A program made the translations under genes and the position numbers. Below, piece by piece: positions 27,446 through 36,458 of a DNA stretch of 64,000 nt (within the stretch, counting starts at the first letter, position 1; each line of letters begins with the position of its first letter). The notes under the pieces are model-generated. The model did not search any database, was not told the origin of the DNA, and was given only the letters and a program-made list of their open reading frames with translations. Source of the DNA: Flavobacterium sp. ov086 (GTDB taxonomy: Bacteria > Bacteroidota > Bacteroidia > Flavobacteriales > Flavobacteriaceae); contig NZ_FZNL01000012.1 of NCBI RefSeq assembly GCF_900187965.1, positions 113,235 to 177,234 of the forward strand, written 5' to 3'.

Positions 27446-28117
27446 TTATTTTTTCTTTTTAGCTTTTGCCTTTTTTTGAGACTTTGCTTTCTTTTTTGCT
27501 ATTTTTTTTGCTTTCGCTTTTTCCTTAGCTTTTTTAGCTTTTTCTTTTTTCTTAGCGGCAGCTTTTTGTTTTGCTTTTTTAGCTTTTTCTTTCTTTTTGT
27601 CTTTTTTAGCCTGATCTTTTTTCTTAGCTAATTTCTTTTTCTCTTTTTCCTTGTCTTTGTCTTTCACTTTTTTCTTCTTTTTATCTGTTGATTTATCTTT
27701 TTTGTTTTCTCCTGTTGTTGCAACAACTGTGTCTTTTTCCTTTTGCACTTTGATTGTCACTTTTGGAGTAGTTATTTCTTCTGTTTTCTCAATAACAGCT
27801 CCACTAACTTTTCTTGCCGGAGCACTCTTAGTTGCTGGCTTAGGAGTAGTTGTTGCGGCTTTTTTTATAGCGGGTTTTACTGGAGTTTTTGATACCGTTG
27901 GTTTTGAATCAACTGGCTTTGCAGCTGGTGTTGCCGGTTTTGCAGTTGTAGAAGCTGCCGGTTTTGCAGCTGTTGTTTTAGCTGGTGCCGGTTTACGTAC
28001 AGGTACTTTTACTGGTGCCGGCTCGACAGGTTTTATGTTATCTGAAACGGGTTGGCTATTCTCAGAAATTGGGGAATCGATTTTCTCAGGAGTGGTTTCT
28101 GTGGGTTTGTTTTCCAT
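27446..28117 (-). CDS. Lys/Ala/Pro-rich histone H1-like protein
   Basis: 223 aa of low complexity. Residues 1-about 125 are rich in Pro, Ala, Thr and Lys (KPAPAKTTAAKPAA type repeats). Residues about 135-223 are almost only Lys, Ala, Glu and Asp, ending in a run of Lys. No signal peptide or folded domain is visible. The composition resembles the C-terminal tails of histone H1-like proteins, which bind DNA or RNA through charge. It is a single gene with its own terminator. Confidence 0.7.
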   Translation of the reverse strand: MENKPTETTPEKIDSPISENSQPVSDNIKPVEPAPVKVPVRKPAPAKTTAAKPAASTTAKPATPAAKPVDSKPTVSKTPVKPAIKKAATTTPKPATKSAPARKVSGAVIEKTEEITTPKVTIKVQKEKDTVVATTGENKKDKSTDKKKKKVKDKDKEKEKKKLAKKKDQAKKDKKKEKAKKAKQKAAAKKKEKAKKAKEKAKAKKIAKKKAKSQKKAKAKKKK

Positions 28118-28449
28118 ATTTATACGCTTTTAGATGAAGATATTATTATCAATGTAATCAAATTGTTAACTAACAGTTAAGTAAAGATAAACATAAAACA
28201 AGTCTCCCAATGTTAAGTTTTTATTTAAAATTTAATAATAAACTGCTTATTTTTAATAGGTTAAGTTTTTGACGTTTTTTAAAAGTCGAAATCTCTTAAC
28301 AATTCCACTGACAAAAAAATGGATTTATACTACTAATTATGATCTGTTTTTCAATTCATTAATTAAATATTTAAAAAAAATAAAACAAATTGATGATTAT
28401 TATAAGTACACTTATTATATTTGTACTTATTAATTTTAATCCTAAAACT
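28118..28449. other. AT-rich divergent intergenic region
   Basis: 332 bp between the H1-like gene (minus) and the SRPBCC operon (plus). A -7 box for the plus operon is at 28416-28423. Apart from that only AT-rich sequence is visible. No ORF or strong hairpin. Confidence 0.5.
28416..28423 (+). promoter_or_regulatory. -7 box for the SRPBCC-EVE-MarR operon
   Basis: TATATTTG is a perfect TAnnTTTG match, 26 bp before the ATG at 28450. Upstream TAAGTACACTTA (28403-28414) is an inverted repeat with arms TAAGT/ACTTA and might bind a regulator, possibly the MarR protein of the same operon. It is not in the spacing used at the nitrate promoters. Confidence 0.5.
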
Positions 28450-28869
28450 ATGTGGTCGAAATCTCATTCTGTAACAACAAAATCTGCAACCAAAGAACAA
28501 ATGTGGAATCTCTTTGCAGATGTAAATAATTGGCATACTTGGGATACTGGTATTGAATATGCCAAATTAGAAGGTAAATTTGAAAAAGGAAATCACTTTT
28601 TACTTAGACCAAAAGGTGGTCCAAATGTAAAAGTAGAATTATTGGAAGTGCTAGAAAATAAAAGATTTCTTGATGTAACGAATTTCCCTTTAGCAAAAAT
28701 GTATGATGAGCATCTATTTGAAGAAACTCCTGATGGATTAAAAATTATAAATACTATAACTGTAAAAGGATTATTAGGTTTTCTTTGGGTGAAATTAGTA
28801 GCTAAAAAAATTGTTGATAATTTACCAATTGATGTTCAGGAACAGATTAAAGCAGCTTCTAAGTTATGA
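28450..28869 (+). CDS. SRPBCC (polyketide cyclase-like) ligand-binding protein
   Basis: 139 aa. The SRPBCC/START-like pattern is visible: ATKEQMWNLFADVNNWHTWDTGIEYAKLEG split around a beta-rich middle and a C-terminal helix. The family binds hydrophobic ligands in a deep pocket. The ATG at 28450 is chosen because the -7 box lies at 28416, downstream of the other in-frame ATG at 28390. Its stop overlaps the start of the EVE gene (ATGA). Confidence 0.75.
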   Translation: MWSKSHSVTTKSATKEQMWNLFADVNNWHTWDTGIEYAKLEGKFEKGNHFLLRPKGGPNVKVELLEVLENKRFLDVTNFPLAKMYDEHLFEETPDGLKIINTITVKGLLGFLWVKLVAKKIVDNLPIDVQEQIKAASKL

Positions 28870-29312
28870 GAGCAAAAAAATATTGGATAGCAACAATCTC
28901 AAAAGAACATACAGAAAGAGGTATAAATGGTGGATTTATTCAGGTTTGTCATGGAAAAGAGGCTCCTTTAAAACGAATGCAAAAGGAAGATTATTTATTA
29001 ATATACTCTTCAAAAATAACTATGGTAGGAAATGAAAAGTGTCAGGCTTTTACGGCTCTGGGAAAAGTCATAGATGATGAAGTTTACTCCTTTCAGATGA
29101 CCGAAAATTTTGTACCTTTTAGAAGAAATATTCAATTTATAGAATGCAATGAGGTTTCAATAATTCCGTTAATCGAAAATCTTGAATTTATACCCAATAA
29201 AAAGTCCTGGGGATATCCGTTTCGTTATGGTTTCTTTGAAATCAACGAAAATGATTTTAACTTTATAACTTCAAAAATGATTTGTAAAGCAAGCATTGTT
29301 GGCAATTCATAG
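28866..29312 (+). CDS. EVE domain protein
   Basis: 148 aa matching the EVE (UPF0310, PUA-like) domain: KYWIATISKEHTERGINGGFIQVCHGKEAPLKR split over the start, DYLLIYS, FTALGKVIDD and the C-terminal PFRYGFFEI. EVE domains are PUA-related and are thought to bind modified bases in nucleic acids. The start overlaps the SRPBCC stop by 4 nt, and the MarR gene follows after 15 bp. Confidence 0.85.
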   Translation: MRAKKYWIATISKEHTERGINGGFIQVCHGKEAPLKRMQKEDYLLIYSSKITMVGNEKCQAFTALGKVIDDEVYSFQMTENFVPFRRNIQFIECNEVSIIPLIENLEFIPNKKSWGYPFRYGFFEINENDFNFITSKMICKASIVGNS

Positions 29313-29327
29313 TAAAGAAAGTAAAAA

Positions 29328-29786
29328 ATGAGTACATCAGAAGATAATACATTTAGTGTTGAAAAACCAGAAGAAAGTTCTGGTTTTTTATTGTGGCAAG
29401 TGACCAATCTTTGGCAGCGCGAAATCAAAAAAGCATTAGAGCAATACAATTTAACACATTCACAGTTTGTCTTGATGGCAAGTATACACTGGCTTACGCT
29501 TCATAAACAAGAAGTTACACAAATCATACTTTCGGCACATACTAAAATTGACCCAATGACAACTTCGACGGTTTTAAGAACTTTGCAACAAAAAAAACTG
29601 ATACAAAGAAAAGAACATCCCAGAGATACGAGGGCAAAAGTTGTCGTACTTACCAATGAAGGAAAAGAAATTACTAAAAAGGCTATTGTAACCGTCGAAA
29701 GCTTTGATAAAAAATTCTTCTCAGTTATCGGAATAAAAACAAAAGATTTGAATCAAAATTTGATCGAATTATTAGATCAGAAGTAA
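29328..29786 (+). CDS. MarR family transcriptional regulator
   Basis: 152 aa winged-helix regulator: FLLWQVTNLWQREIKKAL, then the recognition region LSAHTKIDPMTTSTVLRTLQQKKLIQRKEHPRDTRAKVVVLTNEG. MarR proteins bind operators as dimers and release upon ligand binding. Last gene of the SRPBCC-EVE-MarR operon, so it probably controls that operon. Ligand unknown. Confidence 0.88.
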   Translation: MSTSEDNTFSVEKPEESSGFLLWQVTNLWQREIKKALEQYNLTHSQFVLMASIHWLTLHKQEVTQIILSAHTKIDPMTTSTVLRTLQQKKLIQRKEHPRDTRAKVVVLTNEGKEITKKAIVTVESFDKKFFSVIGIKTKDLNQNLIELLDQK

Positions 29787-29841
29787 ATTTTTATCAATTC
29801 TACCTAACATAATTATATTGTCATGTTGGGTGAAGTCGAAA

Positions 29842-31272
29842 CTAATTTACTAAGATTTCTAAAATCTTAAAATTACTCTTTGGAGATTCGCACAAAGAAC
29901 AACAGTAGGTTTCAGGTAAATCTGTAAATGAAATTCCTTTAGGAATACCTTGACTTTCATCTCCGTATTCTGATTTATAAAGCGTCAAACATTCCTGACA
30001 TTGGTAAATATCCAGCTGAGGCTTTTCTTTTTTCTGGGGATTTTCTGTTGTTTCGGAAATAGAATTTCCGAGTTCATCAAAATATTTCCGACTCAGTTCA
30101 ATTAAAATTGTTGGTAATTCAAGTTTATCAATGTCTTGCGAATGCACAATATATTCCCGTGTATTTGGGTCGAAATTCTTTGCAAACAAAACATTATAGG
30201 TATCTCTTATTTTTATGGATTCAAGAGCAGCCGGTAACTCATTTTTCTCCACAACAACCGATGTAAAATAATGTCCGTCACGATTGTATTCAGATATTCC
30301 AAAAGTTAATCCATATGTACTAATGTCAAATTGATCAAGCGTTCGAACAAGAAAGGTTTTAAGATTCAAAGCCCATTCCATTGCAACAGGTAAATGCCAG
30401 TTTAATTCTAACAAAGAATGGCGAACATTGATTCCTTTTTTACCCAGGAATTTTTCCCATTCCAGTTTTCGATCTTTTGGGATTCCTTTTATAATAAACG
30501 ATTTCCAAGGCGTGATGCATATTTTTCCAATTTTACAATCAAAACATAAATCACACATTTCTTTCAGAAAATCTAAATCATACAGATTATTTCTCCAGTA
30601 TAATCCAAGCCAATATTGATCAATTCCCATGCGATTCATGCCTTCATAATACGGAAATGGATAGAACGGAACGTTTAATGGTTTGTCTATTGTTCTGTTA
30701 TTAGTATCTAAATTTTCACTGACTAAACTAAAAAGTACCTCAATATCAAGAGATTCCTCATTTGTAATTTTCTCGATTTCATAATAAAACTTGGCAATAT
30801 CCCAGCTATAAATTAAAACAGGATAAACTTCCATACGATCCCATTTTGGCAAACGAATGTACAAATACCAGTAATCTTCGTGTTCTGAAGCTATAAAATT
30901 TAAATGCCCTGTAAACAGTGGAACCAATTGCTGCTTTGGGTCATTTATATTGACTTTTAGTTTTGGCTGTTCTTTAAACTGCTCTAAAACGTATAAAAAT
31001 TTGTTTCCGGTTAACCAATTTGTATTTCTAAAAATATCAGTTGAAACATAAGAAGAAACGATATTATTACCACTTTTTTGATCGGGAAACACAAAATGAT
31101 GTTTGCCAATTTTTTCTTTATCTAAAGATTTTAACCCTTTAGGGAAAATAATATCCTGTCTTGAACCAAAGGAAATAGAATCTAAACCCTGATCCATAGC
31201 GATATTAACTACTTCTCGTAATTCTCCCGGCGAAATAACGCCTCCTTTTACTATTAATCTCGTTAATTCCAT
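29842..31272 (-). CDS. Nitrite/sulfite reductase-like protein fused to rubredoxin
   Basis: 476 aa. The N-terminus (ISPGELREVVNIAMDQG ... SRQDIIFP) and the later CDLCFDCKIGKICITPWKSF have the pattern of the ferredoxin-like half domains of NIR/SIR proteins, including the TPW motif. The classic C-x5-C...C-x3-C siroheme ligands are not evident. The last about 60 residues are a rubredoxin (CQEC ... CSLC). It lies 91 bp after the nitrate reductase fusion gene, in the same orientation. It is probably an electron carrier for that reductase rather than a nitrite reductase itself. Confidence 0.7.
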   Translation of the reverse strand: MELTRLIVKGGVISPGELREVVNIAMDQGLDSISFGSRQDIIFPKGLKSLDKEKIGKHHFVFPDQKSGNNIVSSYVSTDIFRNTNWLTGNKFLYVLEQFKEQPKLKVNINDPKQQLVPLFTGHLNFIASEHEDYWYLYIRLPKWDRMEVYPVLIYSWDIAKFYYEIEKITNEESLDIEVLFSLVSENLDTNNRTIDKPLNVPFYPFPYYEGMNRMGIDQYWLGLYWRNNLYDLDFLKEMCDLCFDCKIGKICITPWKSFIIKGIPKDRKLEWEKFLGKKGINVRHSLLELNWHLPVAMEWALNLKTFLVRTLDQFDISTYGLTFGISEYNRDGHYFTSVVVEKNELPAALESIKIRDTYNVLFAKNFDPNTREYIVHSQDIDKLELPTILIELSRKYFDELGNSISETTENPQKKEKPQLDIYQCQECLTLYKSEYGDESQGIPKGISFTDLPETYCCSLCESPKSNFKILEILVN

Positions 31273-31287
31273 TTCATTTAGTTTTTT

Positions 31288-31358
31288 TAGTTTCAGGTTT
31301 CAAGTTTCAAGTTTCTTTGGATCGTGTTTAAAACTTGAAACAAAAAAAACTTGAAACT
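31288..31358. repeat. GTTTCAAG / CTTGAAAC inverted repeat
   Basis: Two to three copies of gtttcaag at 31294-31312 face copies of cttgaaac at 31332-31358, forming a possible hairpin of up to about 20 bp between the nitrate reductase fusion gene and the rubredoxin fusion gene. The same units occur at 15750-15842 and 20905-21007. Confidence 0.75.
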
Positions 31359-31363
31359 TGAAA

Positions 31364-34300
31364 CTAAATTTTACACTTTGCGAGTATCTCTTTCACCTCT
31401 GTTTTACAGCTTCCGCAGCCTAATCCGGCACCGGTGTTTTTACATAAATCCGTAAAATTGTTTACGCCGCTTTTAATGGTTTCTTCAATATTTCCGACTC
31501 CAACCTGACTGCAGGAACAAACTAATTTTCCTAAAACAGGCTTTGCATTTGAACTTCCTCTTAACAATGAATTTCGTTTGTCGGATAATTCGATTTTGCT
31601 TTCGATCATCGTTTTAAATTCGGCAAACTCATTTTTATCTCCCATTAAAATTGCTCCAACAAGCAAATCATCTTTTACAATACATTTTTTGTAATAACGT
31701 TTTTTCAGATCGGCAAAGACAATTTCTTCGTATGAATCATCATTTTCCGGAATTTCAATATCGCCAATACTACACAGATTAATATCTTCTAATTTTAGAA
31801 TATTCATTAAAATTGAACCTTTGTAATAACTGCTGATATCGCCTGCCATAAAATTGGCCAGAATATCGGCTTGTTCTTCGGCGGCAGATGTAATTCCGAA
31901 TAATTTATTGTTAAATTCTGCTATTTCGCCAATAGCATAAATATCTGGATTTGATGATTGTAAATACTGATTTACTTTTACGCCACGACCGCAGGCAAGT
32001 CCTGTTTCGCGTGCAATTTCAATATTCGGAATTGTTCCGATAGTATAAACAATCGCATTTGCAGTAATTATTCTGCCACTTTTCAAGGCGATTTCGACCT
32101 CGTTTGGATTATCAGTTTCAAAAACGGTACTGACTTCATTATCAAAATAAATCTGAATATCACGAAGTTGAACTTCCTCGGCCAATAATTTACTTGAAAT
32201 TAAATCCAACTGACGCTCCATCAATCGGGAAGCTCTTTGAACTATGGTAGTTTTTACCTTTTTATGTTTTAATGCGGCGGCTAATTCCAAACCTAACAAA
32301 CCTCCGCCAATAATTACAACATGTTGCTCTTCGGGCGATAAATTAGTACTATCAAGATGTTTTTTTAAACGGTCAGCATCTTCTTTTCGTCTCACTGTAA
32401 ATCGTCCGGGTAAATGAAGCTGAGCGTTTTCAGGAACAAAAGGACGGCTTCCGGTTGCCATAATTAACGAATCGTAAGTATGTATTTCGCCAAAACTATC
32501 TGTTATCGTTTTTTCATTAGCATTTATTTTATCAATCGCCACGCCGGCTTTCATGGTGATTTTCAGCTTATTTAATGCTTCACCATCTTTAACTTTCAAA
32601 AGCTGTTCCCACGTAAATTCGCCTGTCATGTATTCAGGAAGCAAAACGCGATTGTAAAACGGATTCATTTCATTAGAAAAAACAATAATTTCATCAGTCG
32701 AATTAAATTCACGATAATTCTGAATGAATCTGAAAGAAGCTGCTCCAGCACCAATAATGGCAATTTTCTGAAAAGGTTTTACATATTTGGTAATTGAAAC
32801 CGTAGTGTATTTAAAATCAGGTTCCTTTGAAACAGGATCAACAACGGTATTCGTTAAATTATTGGTTCGGTTTAAATCATTTTCGAGTTGCTTCCCCCAA
32901 TGCATTGGCAGGAAAACGACTTTTTCTTTGATAGAATCTGTTACTTTTGCTTTTACGCGAACTTCTCCATTTTTGCTGGAAACAACGACAATATCACCAT
33001 TTTTAATATCGTTTTTATAAGCATCAATCGGGTTAATTTCTAAAACGGGACTTGGTGTATGCGTCATTAATCGCGACACTTTTCCGGTTTTGGTCATCGT
33101 ATGCCATTGATCACGAACTCTTCCTGTTGTTAATATAAACGGAAATTGCGGACTTGGTTGTTCTGATGTATTTTCGATCGCTGTAGGTAAATTGAAAATT
33201 GCTTTTTGCGATGGCGTATAGAATTTTTTATCAGTAAAAAGGCGAGGAGTTCCGGGATGTCCGTAATCTGGAACAGGCCACTGAAAAGTTCCTTCGGTTT
33301 TTAAACGATGATAATTTAAAAACGAAATATCGATGTTGGTATTTTTGGTCAGCGCACAATGTTCTTTGTAAATTTCTTCGGCGCTATTAAAATTAAAACC
33401 ATGGAAATTCATTTTTTTCGCAAAGCGAATTAAAATCTCAATATCCGGAAGCGCTTCTCCGGGCGCATTAATTCCTTTAGGCAAATAAGAAATTCGGCGT
33501 TCAGAGTTTGTCATTGTACCTTCTTTTTCTAACCAACCTGCGGCAGGTAATAATAAATCGGCATATTTTGAAGTATCTGCATTATGCGAAATATCCTGAA
33601 CCACTACAAACTTGGCATTTTGCAAAGCTTTTTCGATACGACGCGAATCCGGTAAACTTACCATTGGATTAGTGCAAATAATCCAAACGGCTTTCATTTT
33701 TCCGGATTCTAAGGCTTCAAACATTTCGGTTGCCGTTAGACCGGGTTTGTCCGAAATAGAATCAACACCCCAAAAATCGGCAACTTCTTTTCGATGTTCC
33801 GGATTTGCAATGTCTTTGTGTGCAGCGAGTAAAGTTGCCATTCCACCCACTTCTCGTCCGCCCATTGCGTTGGGTTGACCTGTTAATGAAAAAGGTCCTG
33901 AACCCGGTTTTCCAATTTGTCCCGTTAATAAAGATAAATTCAGTAAAGCGGTGTTTTTATCAACACCAACAGCACTTTGATTTAATCCCATCGCCCAAAG
34001 CGAAATAAATCCTTTGGCTTTACCAATAATATCTGCGGCAAGTTTTATATCGTTTACCGAAATTCCGCATAGTTTTGAGGCTTTTTCTAATGAAGTTCCT
34101 AAAACTAAGTTTTTATATTCTTTGAAATTCTCCGCATTATTCTTTACAAAATCATGATCTACATAACCTTTTTCGATAATGCGTTTTGCGATTGCATGAT
34201 ATAAAATAATATCAGATCCGGGAATAATTTGCAGATGTAAATCGGCAAAAGCTGCCGTATCTGTTCGTCTTGGATCTATTACAATAATTTTTATTTTCGG

Positions 34301-34882
34301 ATTTTTCTCTTTATGTTTTTCGATTCTTCTAAACAAAATAGGATGGCACCAAGCCGGATTTGCTCCGGTAATCAGGAAAGTATCTGCGAGTTCGATATCG
34401 TCATAAGCAATTGGAACAGAATCTTCACCAAAAGTCTTTTTATAACCCACAACCGCCGAGCTCATGCAAAGTCTGGAGTTGGTATCGATATTATTGGTTT
34501 TCAAAAAGCCTTTTACCAATTTGTTTACCAGATAATATTCTTCGGTCAAACATTGTCCTGAAATATAAAAACCAACGCTATCCGGGCCGTGTTTTTTTAT
34601 AATGGAAGTGAAAACTGCAGCAGCACGATCAAGTGCAGCATCCCAACTCACACGCTCGAGCGGATAAGATTTACTGCCGCGCATTTCGGGATATAGAATT
34701 CTGTCTGAAGTATCATTGACTACGTAATGCAAATTCATTCCCTTAGAACATAACATTCCTTTATTTACAGGATGGTCTTTGTCGCCCGTAACCATCACGC
34801 CATTTTTAGCATCATTGGTCACGATAATTCCGCAGCCAACGCCACAATAGGAACAGGTAGTTTTGATTTTGGTATTTTGCAT
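31364..34882 (-). CDS. nasA: Assimilatory nitrate reductase fused to FAD reductase and BFD domain
   Basis: 1172 aa. Residues 1-about 690 are a molybdopterin nitrate reductase with a [4Fe-4S] site C10-x2-C13-x3-C17-x27-C45. Residues about 705-1085 are a NirB-like NAD(P)H/FAD oxidoreductase (IAIIGAGAASFRFIQ; second Rossmann motif VVIIGGGLLGLELAAAL; ANPDIYAIGE-like NPDIYAIGE). Residues about 1115-1172 are a BFD-like [2Fe-2S] domain (CSC ... CGSC). One chain therefore joins the NasA-type and NasB-type activities. The cytoplasmic enzyme would reduce nitrate with NAD(P)H. Its promoter has three operator hexamers. Confidence 0.92.
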   Translation of the reverse strand: MQNTKIKTTCSYCGVGCGIIVTNDAKNGVMVTGDKDHPVNKGMLCSKGMNLHYVVNDTSDRILYPEMRGSKSYPLERVSWDAALDRAAAVFTSIIKKHGPDSVGFYISGQCLTEEYYLVNKLVKGFLKTNNIDTNSRLCMSSAVVGYKKTFGEDSVPIAYDDIELADTFLITGANPAWCHPILFRRIEKHKEKNPKIKIIVIDPRRTDTAAFADLHLQIIPGSDIILYHAIAKRIIEKGYVDHDFVKNNAENFKEYKNLVLGTSLEKASKLCGISVNDIKLAADIIGKAKGFISLWAMGLNQSAVGVDKNTALLNLSLLTGQIGKPGSGPFSLTGQPNAMGGREVGGMATLLAAHKDIANPEHRKEVADFWGVDSISDKPGLTATEMFEALESGKMKAVWIICTNPMVSLPDSRRIEKALQNAKFVVVQDISHNADTSKYADLLLPAAGWLEKEGTMTNSERRISYLPKGINAPGEALPDIEILIRFAKKMNFHGFNFNSAEEIYKEHCALTKNTNIDISFLNYHRLKTEGTFQWPVPDYGHPGTPRLFTDKKFYTPSQKAIFNLPTAIENTSEQPSPQFPFILTTGRVRDQWHTMTKTGKVSRLMTHTPSPVLEINPIDAYKNDIKNGDIVVVSSKNGEVRVKAKVTDSIKEKVVFLPMHWGKQLENDLNRTNNLTNTVVDPVSKEPDFKYTTVSITKYVKPFQKIAIIGAGAASFRFIQNYREFNSTDEIIVFSNEMNPFYNRVLLPEYMTGEFTWEQLLKVKDGEALNKLKITMKAGVAIDKINANEKTITDSFGEIHTYDSLIMATGSRPFVPENAQLHLPGRFTVRRKEDADRLKKHLDSTNLSPEEQHVVIIGGGLLGLELAAALKHKKVKTTIVQRASRLMERQLDLISSKLLAEEVQLRDIQIYFDNEVSTVFETDNPNEVEIALKSGRIITANAIVYTIGTIPNIEIARETGLACGRGVKVNQYLQSSNPDIYAIGEIAEFNNKLFGITSAAEEQADILANFMAGDISSYYKGSILMNILKLEDINLCSIGDIEIPENDDSYEEIVFADLKKRYYKKCIVKDDLLVGAILMGDKNEFAEFKTMIESKIELSDKRNSLLRGSSNAKPVLGKLVCSCSQVGVGNIEETIKSGVNNFTDLCKNTGAGLGCGSCKTEVKEILAKCKI

Positions 34883-34951
34883 TGTAACTTTTTTTGAATA
34901 CTATAAGTTGAATTTACTTGACTAAGATAATTCACGTATAATGATGTAGTA

Positions 34952-34984
34952 CAAAAATAAGTATTTTTACGTATATATACGTAA
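34952..34984 (-). promoter_or_regulatory. nasA promoter with three operator hexamers
   Basis: The minus strand reads TACGTA-TATA-TACGTA-AAAA-TACTTA-TTTTTG (34983 down to 34952). The last TA plus TTTTTG gives a perfect -7 box. The hexamers repeat every 10 bp. 34967-34984 is also an 18-bp perfect palindrome (TTACGTATATATACGTAA). Confidence 0.7.
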
Positions 34985-35073
34985 TTTTTGAAATTTTATT
35001 TTAAGTTTTTGGATAAAAAATAAAAAGAGGATTGTGAGAGGTAAAATGGAGGAGTATTGTATAAGTATAGTTC

Positions 35074-35103
35074 TGTAGAGACGCACAGCAGTGCGTCTCT
35101 ACA
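35074..35103. repeat. Perfect 13-bp inverted repeat
   Basis: Arms TGTAGAGACGCAC / GTGCGTCTCTACA with a 4-nt loop AGCA. It lies 14 bp after the end of the methyltransferase gene (minus strand). It has no U-tract, so it is either a dispersed palindromic element or a weak terminator. Confidence 0.8.
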
Positions 35104-35117
35104 TTGGAATTTATAAT

Positions 35118-35741
35118 TTATTTTTTTCTTCCGACAAATCGAATTACTGAACCTTTTCCGTTATGGAATAAACCTTCGTTCAATTCGATTTCTTTTTCGG
35201 TTAATTCAATGATTTCATAATTTGGAAAATCAGCTTGAATTTCTTCGATGGAAAATAACGATTCAATATCTTTTGGTCCGCCAACTTTATCGTTTATTGC
35301 TAAATATTCCAAATGTTTTTTGCTGAAAGCTTCAAAAATTATGATTCCGTTTTTGCGTAAATAAGTTTCAAGAGTTCTATGAATTTCCGATTTTATTTCA
35401 GCCGGAAAATGAGCATAAATTAAGGCAATTGCATCAAATTGTTCCGTGTGATAATCTAAGGTTTCTAATTCTCCAACTTGATAATCAATAGTTACATTGT
35501 TGGCTTCAGCAAGTTTTAGGGCTTTGTTTTTTCCTTCTTCACTAATATCAAAAGCAGAAACTTTCCAGCCTAATTTTGCGGCATAAATTGCATTTCGACC
35601 TTCGCCCTCAGCAGGAAAAAGGATTGTTCCTGGGTTTAATTTTTCTATTTGTTCTTTAAAATAATTATTGGGTTCTTCGCCGTACGCAAATTCTTCATTG
35701 CTGTAGCGATCGTTCCATCTTTCAGTCCACGAGTTGTTCAT
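35118..35741 (-). CDS. Class I SAM-dependent methyltransferase (TehB/thiopurine type)
   Basis: 207 aa. The start [10 protein letters not shown]...AYGEEPN is the usual N-terminal pattern of the TehB/thiopurine-like group. Motif I is [20 protein letters not shown], where the acidic-glycine stretch binds SAM; motif II is VSAFDIS. Substrate unknown. The start lies 3 bp after the stop of the nuclease-fold gene, so the two form an operon. Confidence 0.85.
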   Translation of the reverse strand: MNNSWTERWNDRYSNEEFAYGEEPNNYFKEQIEKLNPGTILFPAEGEGRNAIYAAKLGWKVSAFDISEEGKNKALKLAEANNVTIDYQVGELETLDYHTEQFDAIALIYAHFPAEIKSEIHRTLETYLRKNGIIIFEAFSKKHLEYLAINDKVGGPKDIESLFSIEEIQADFPNYEIIELTEKEIELNEGLFHNGKGSVIRFVGRKK

Positions 35742-35744
35742 TGT

Positions 35745-36458
35745 TTATATATTAAAATTAATTATTAAAGGTGTGTGATCACTGTATAAAGTCCAGTCTT
35801 GATAATTTCCAATTTCGACGCTTTCCATAATTTCAATGAAATCATTAGAAGCAAAACAATAATCAAGATGATAAGGCTTGTTTTCGTGGCGATATAAATG
35901 CAAAGTTGGATGTTCTTCTTTGCCTTGTATTTGATTGTAGTATTTGTGATAAGTACTAAAGATTTTTTTGGCTTCGAGTTTATTTACAACAGTCGAATGA
36001 TTTCCTTCCCGTCGGGGTTTATCCCAGATCGTATTGCTGTTGAAATCGCCAATTAAAACCGTCTTATTTTCCTTGATTAGGTCTTCGTAATAATTAATCG
36101 CTTTCCAAACCTGCGTAACATATTGTCCGTCTTTGTCTTCGGGATTATTAGCCCAAACGGCAAACAAGGTAAAGTCGACTTTTCCGCCAGTTACAGCAAT
36201 CGGGAGTATATTTTTGAAACTTGGATTATGGCAATCCAGCAATTGAAATCTATAATCACTATACGAGAAAACACCCAATCCTTTGTGTGGATTTGTACCG
36301 TACCAAAGTATATCTGTGGGTAATTTGGTATCAATGTCGAATTTTAATTTTTCGGGATTTTCGCACTCAGAAATAACGGCAATATCCGGATCAAAGGCCA
36401 GAATAAATTCTGCCTTTTTTCTAAAAGCCATATTACAATTCCAAGCTATGATTTTCAT
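35745..36458 (-). CDS. Endonuclease/exonuclease/phosphatase family protein
   Basis: 237 aa. Active-site motifs of the EEP fold are visible: MKIIAWNCNMAFRKK (Asn), ISECE (metal Glu), IGDFNSNTIWD (Asp-x-Asn) and the C-terminal SDHTPLIINF (Asp-His pair). There is no signal peptide. The family includes phosphodiesterases, DNA repair nucleases and phosphatases. It overlaps nothing but is only 3 bp from the methyltransferase gene. Confidence 0.88.
   Translation of the reverse strand: MKIIAWNCNMAFRKKAEFILAFDPDIAVISECENPEKLKFDIDTKLPTDILWYGTNPHKGLGVFSYSDYRFQLLDCHNPSFKNILPIAVTGGKVDFTLFAVWANNPEDKDGQYVTQVWKAINYYEDLIKENKTVLIGDFNSNTIWDKPRREGNHSTVVNKLEAKKIFSTYHKYYNQIQGKEEHPTLHLYRHENKPYHLDYCFASNDFIEIMESVEIGNYQDWTLYSDHTPLIINFNI

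Noticed and set aside
27440..28133. Plus-strand ORFs over the H1-like gene (Phe/Leu/Ser-rich)
   Set aside because: They are the complement of the Lys-rich reading frame and have the expected artificial composition.
28403..28423. Nitrate-type operator before the SRPBCC gene
   Set aside because: TAAGTA and a perfect -7 box are present, but the spacing is off by one and no second in-phase hexamer exists.
15733..31358. CTTGAAAC-unit clusters considered as a CRISPR array
   Set aside because: Units are 8-9 bp, irregularly spaced and inverted, with no constant-length spacers and no cas genes in the window.
35074..35103. Perfect hairpin as a terminator of the methyltransferase gene
   Set aside because: No U-tract on the minus strand. 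Listed as a repeat instead.
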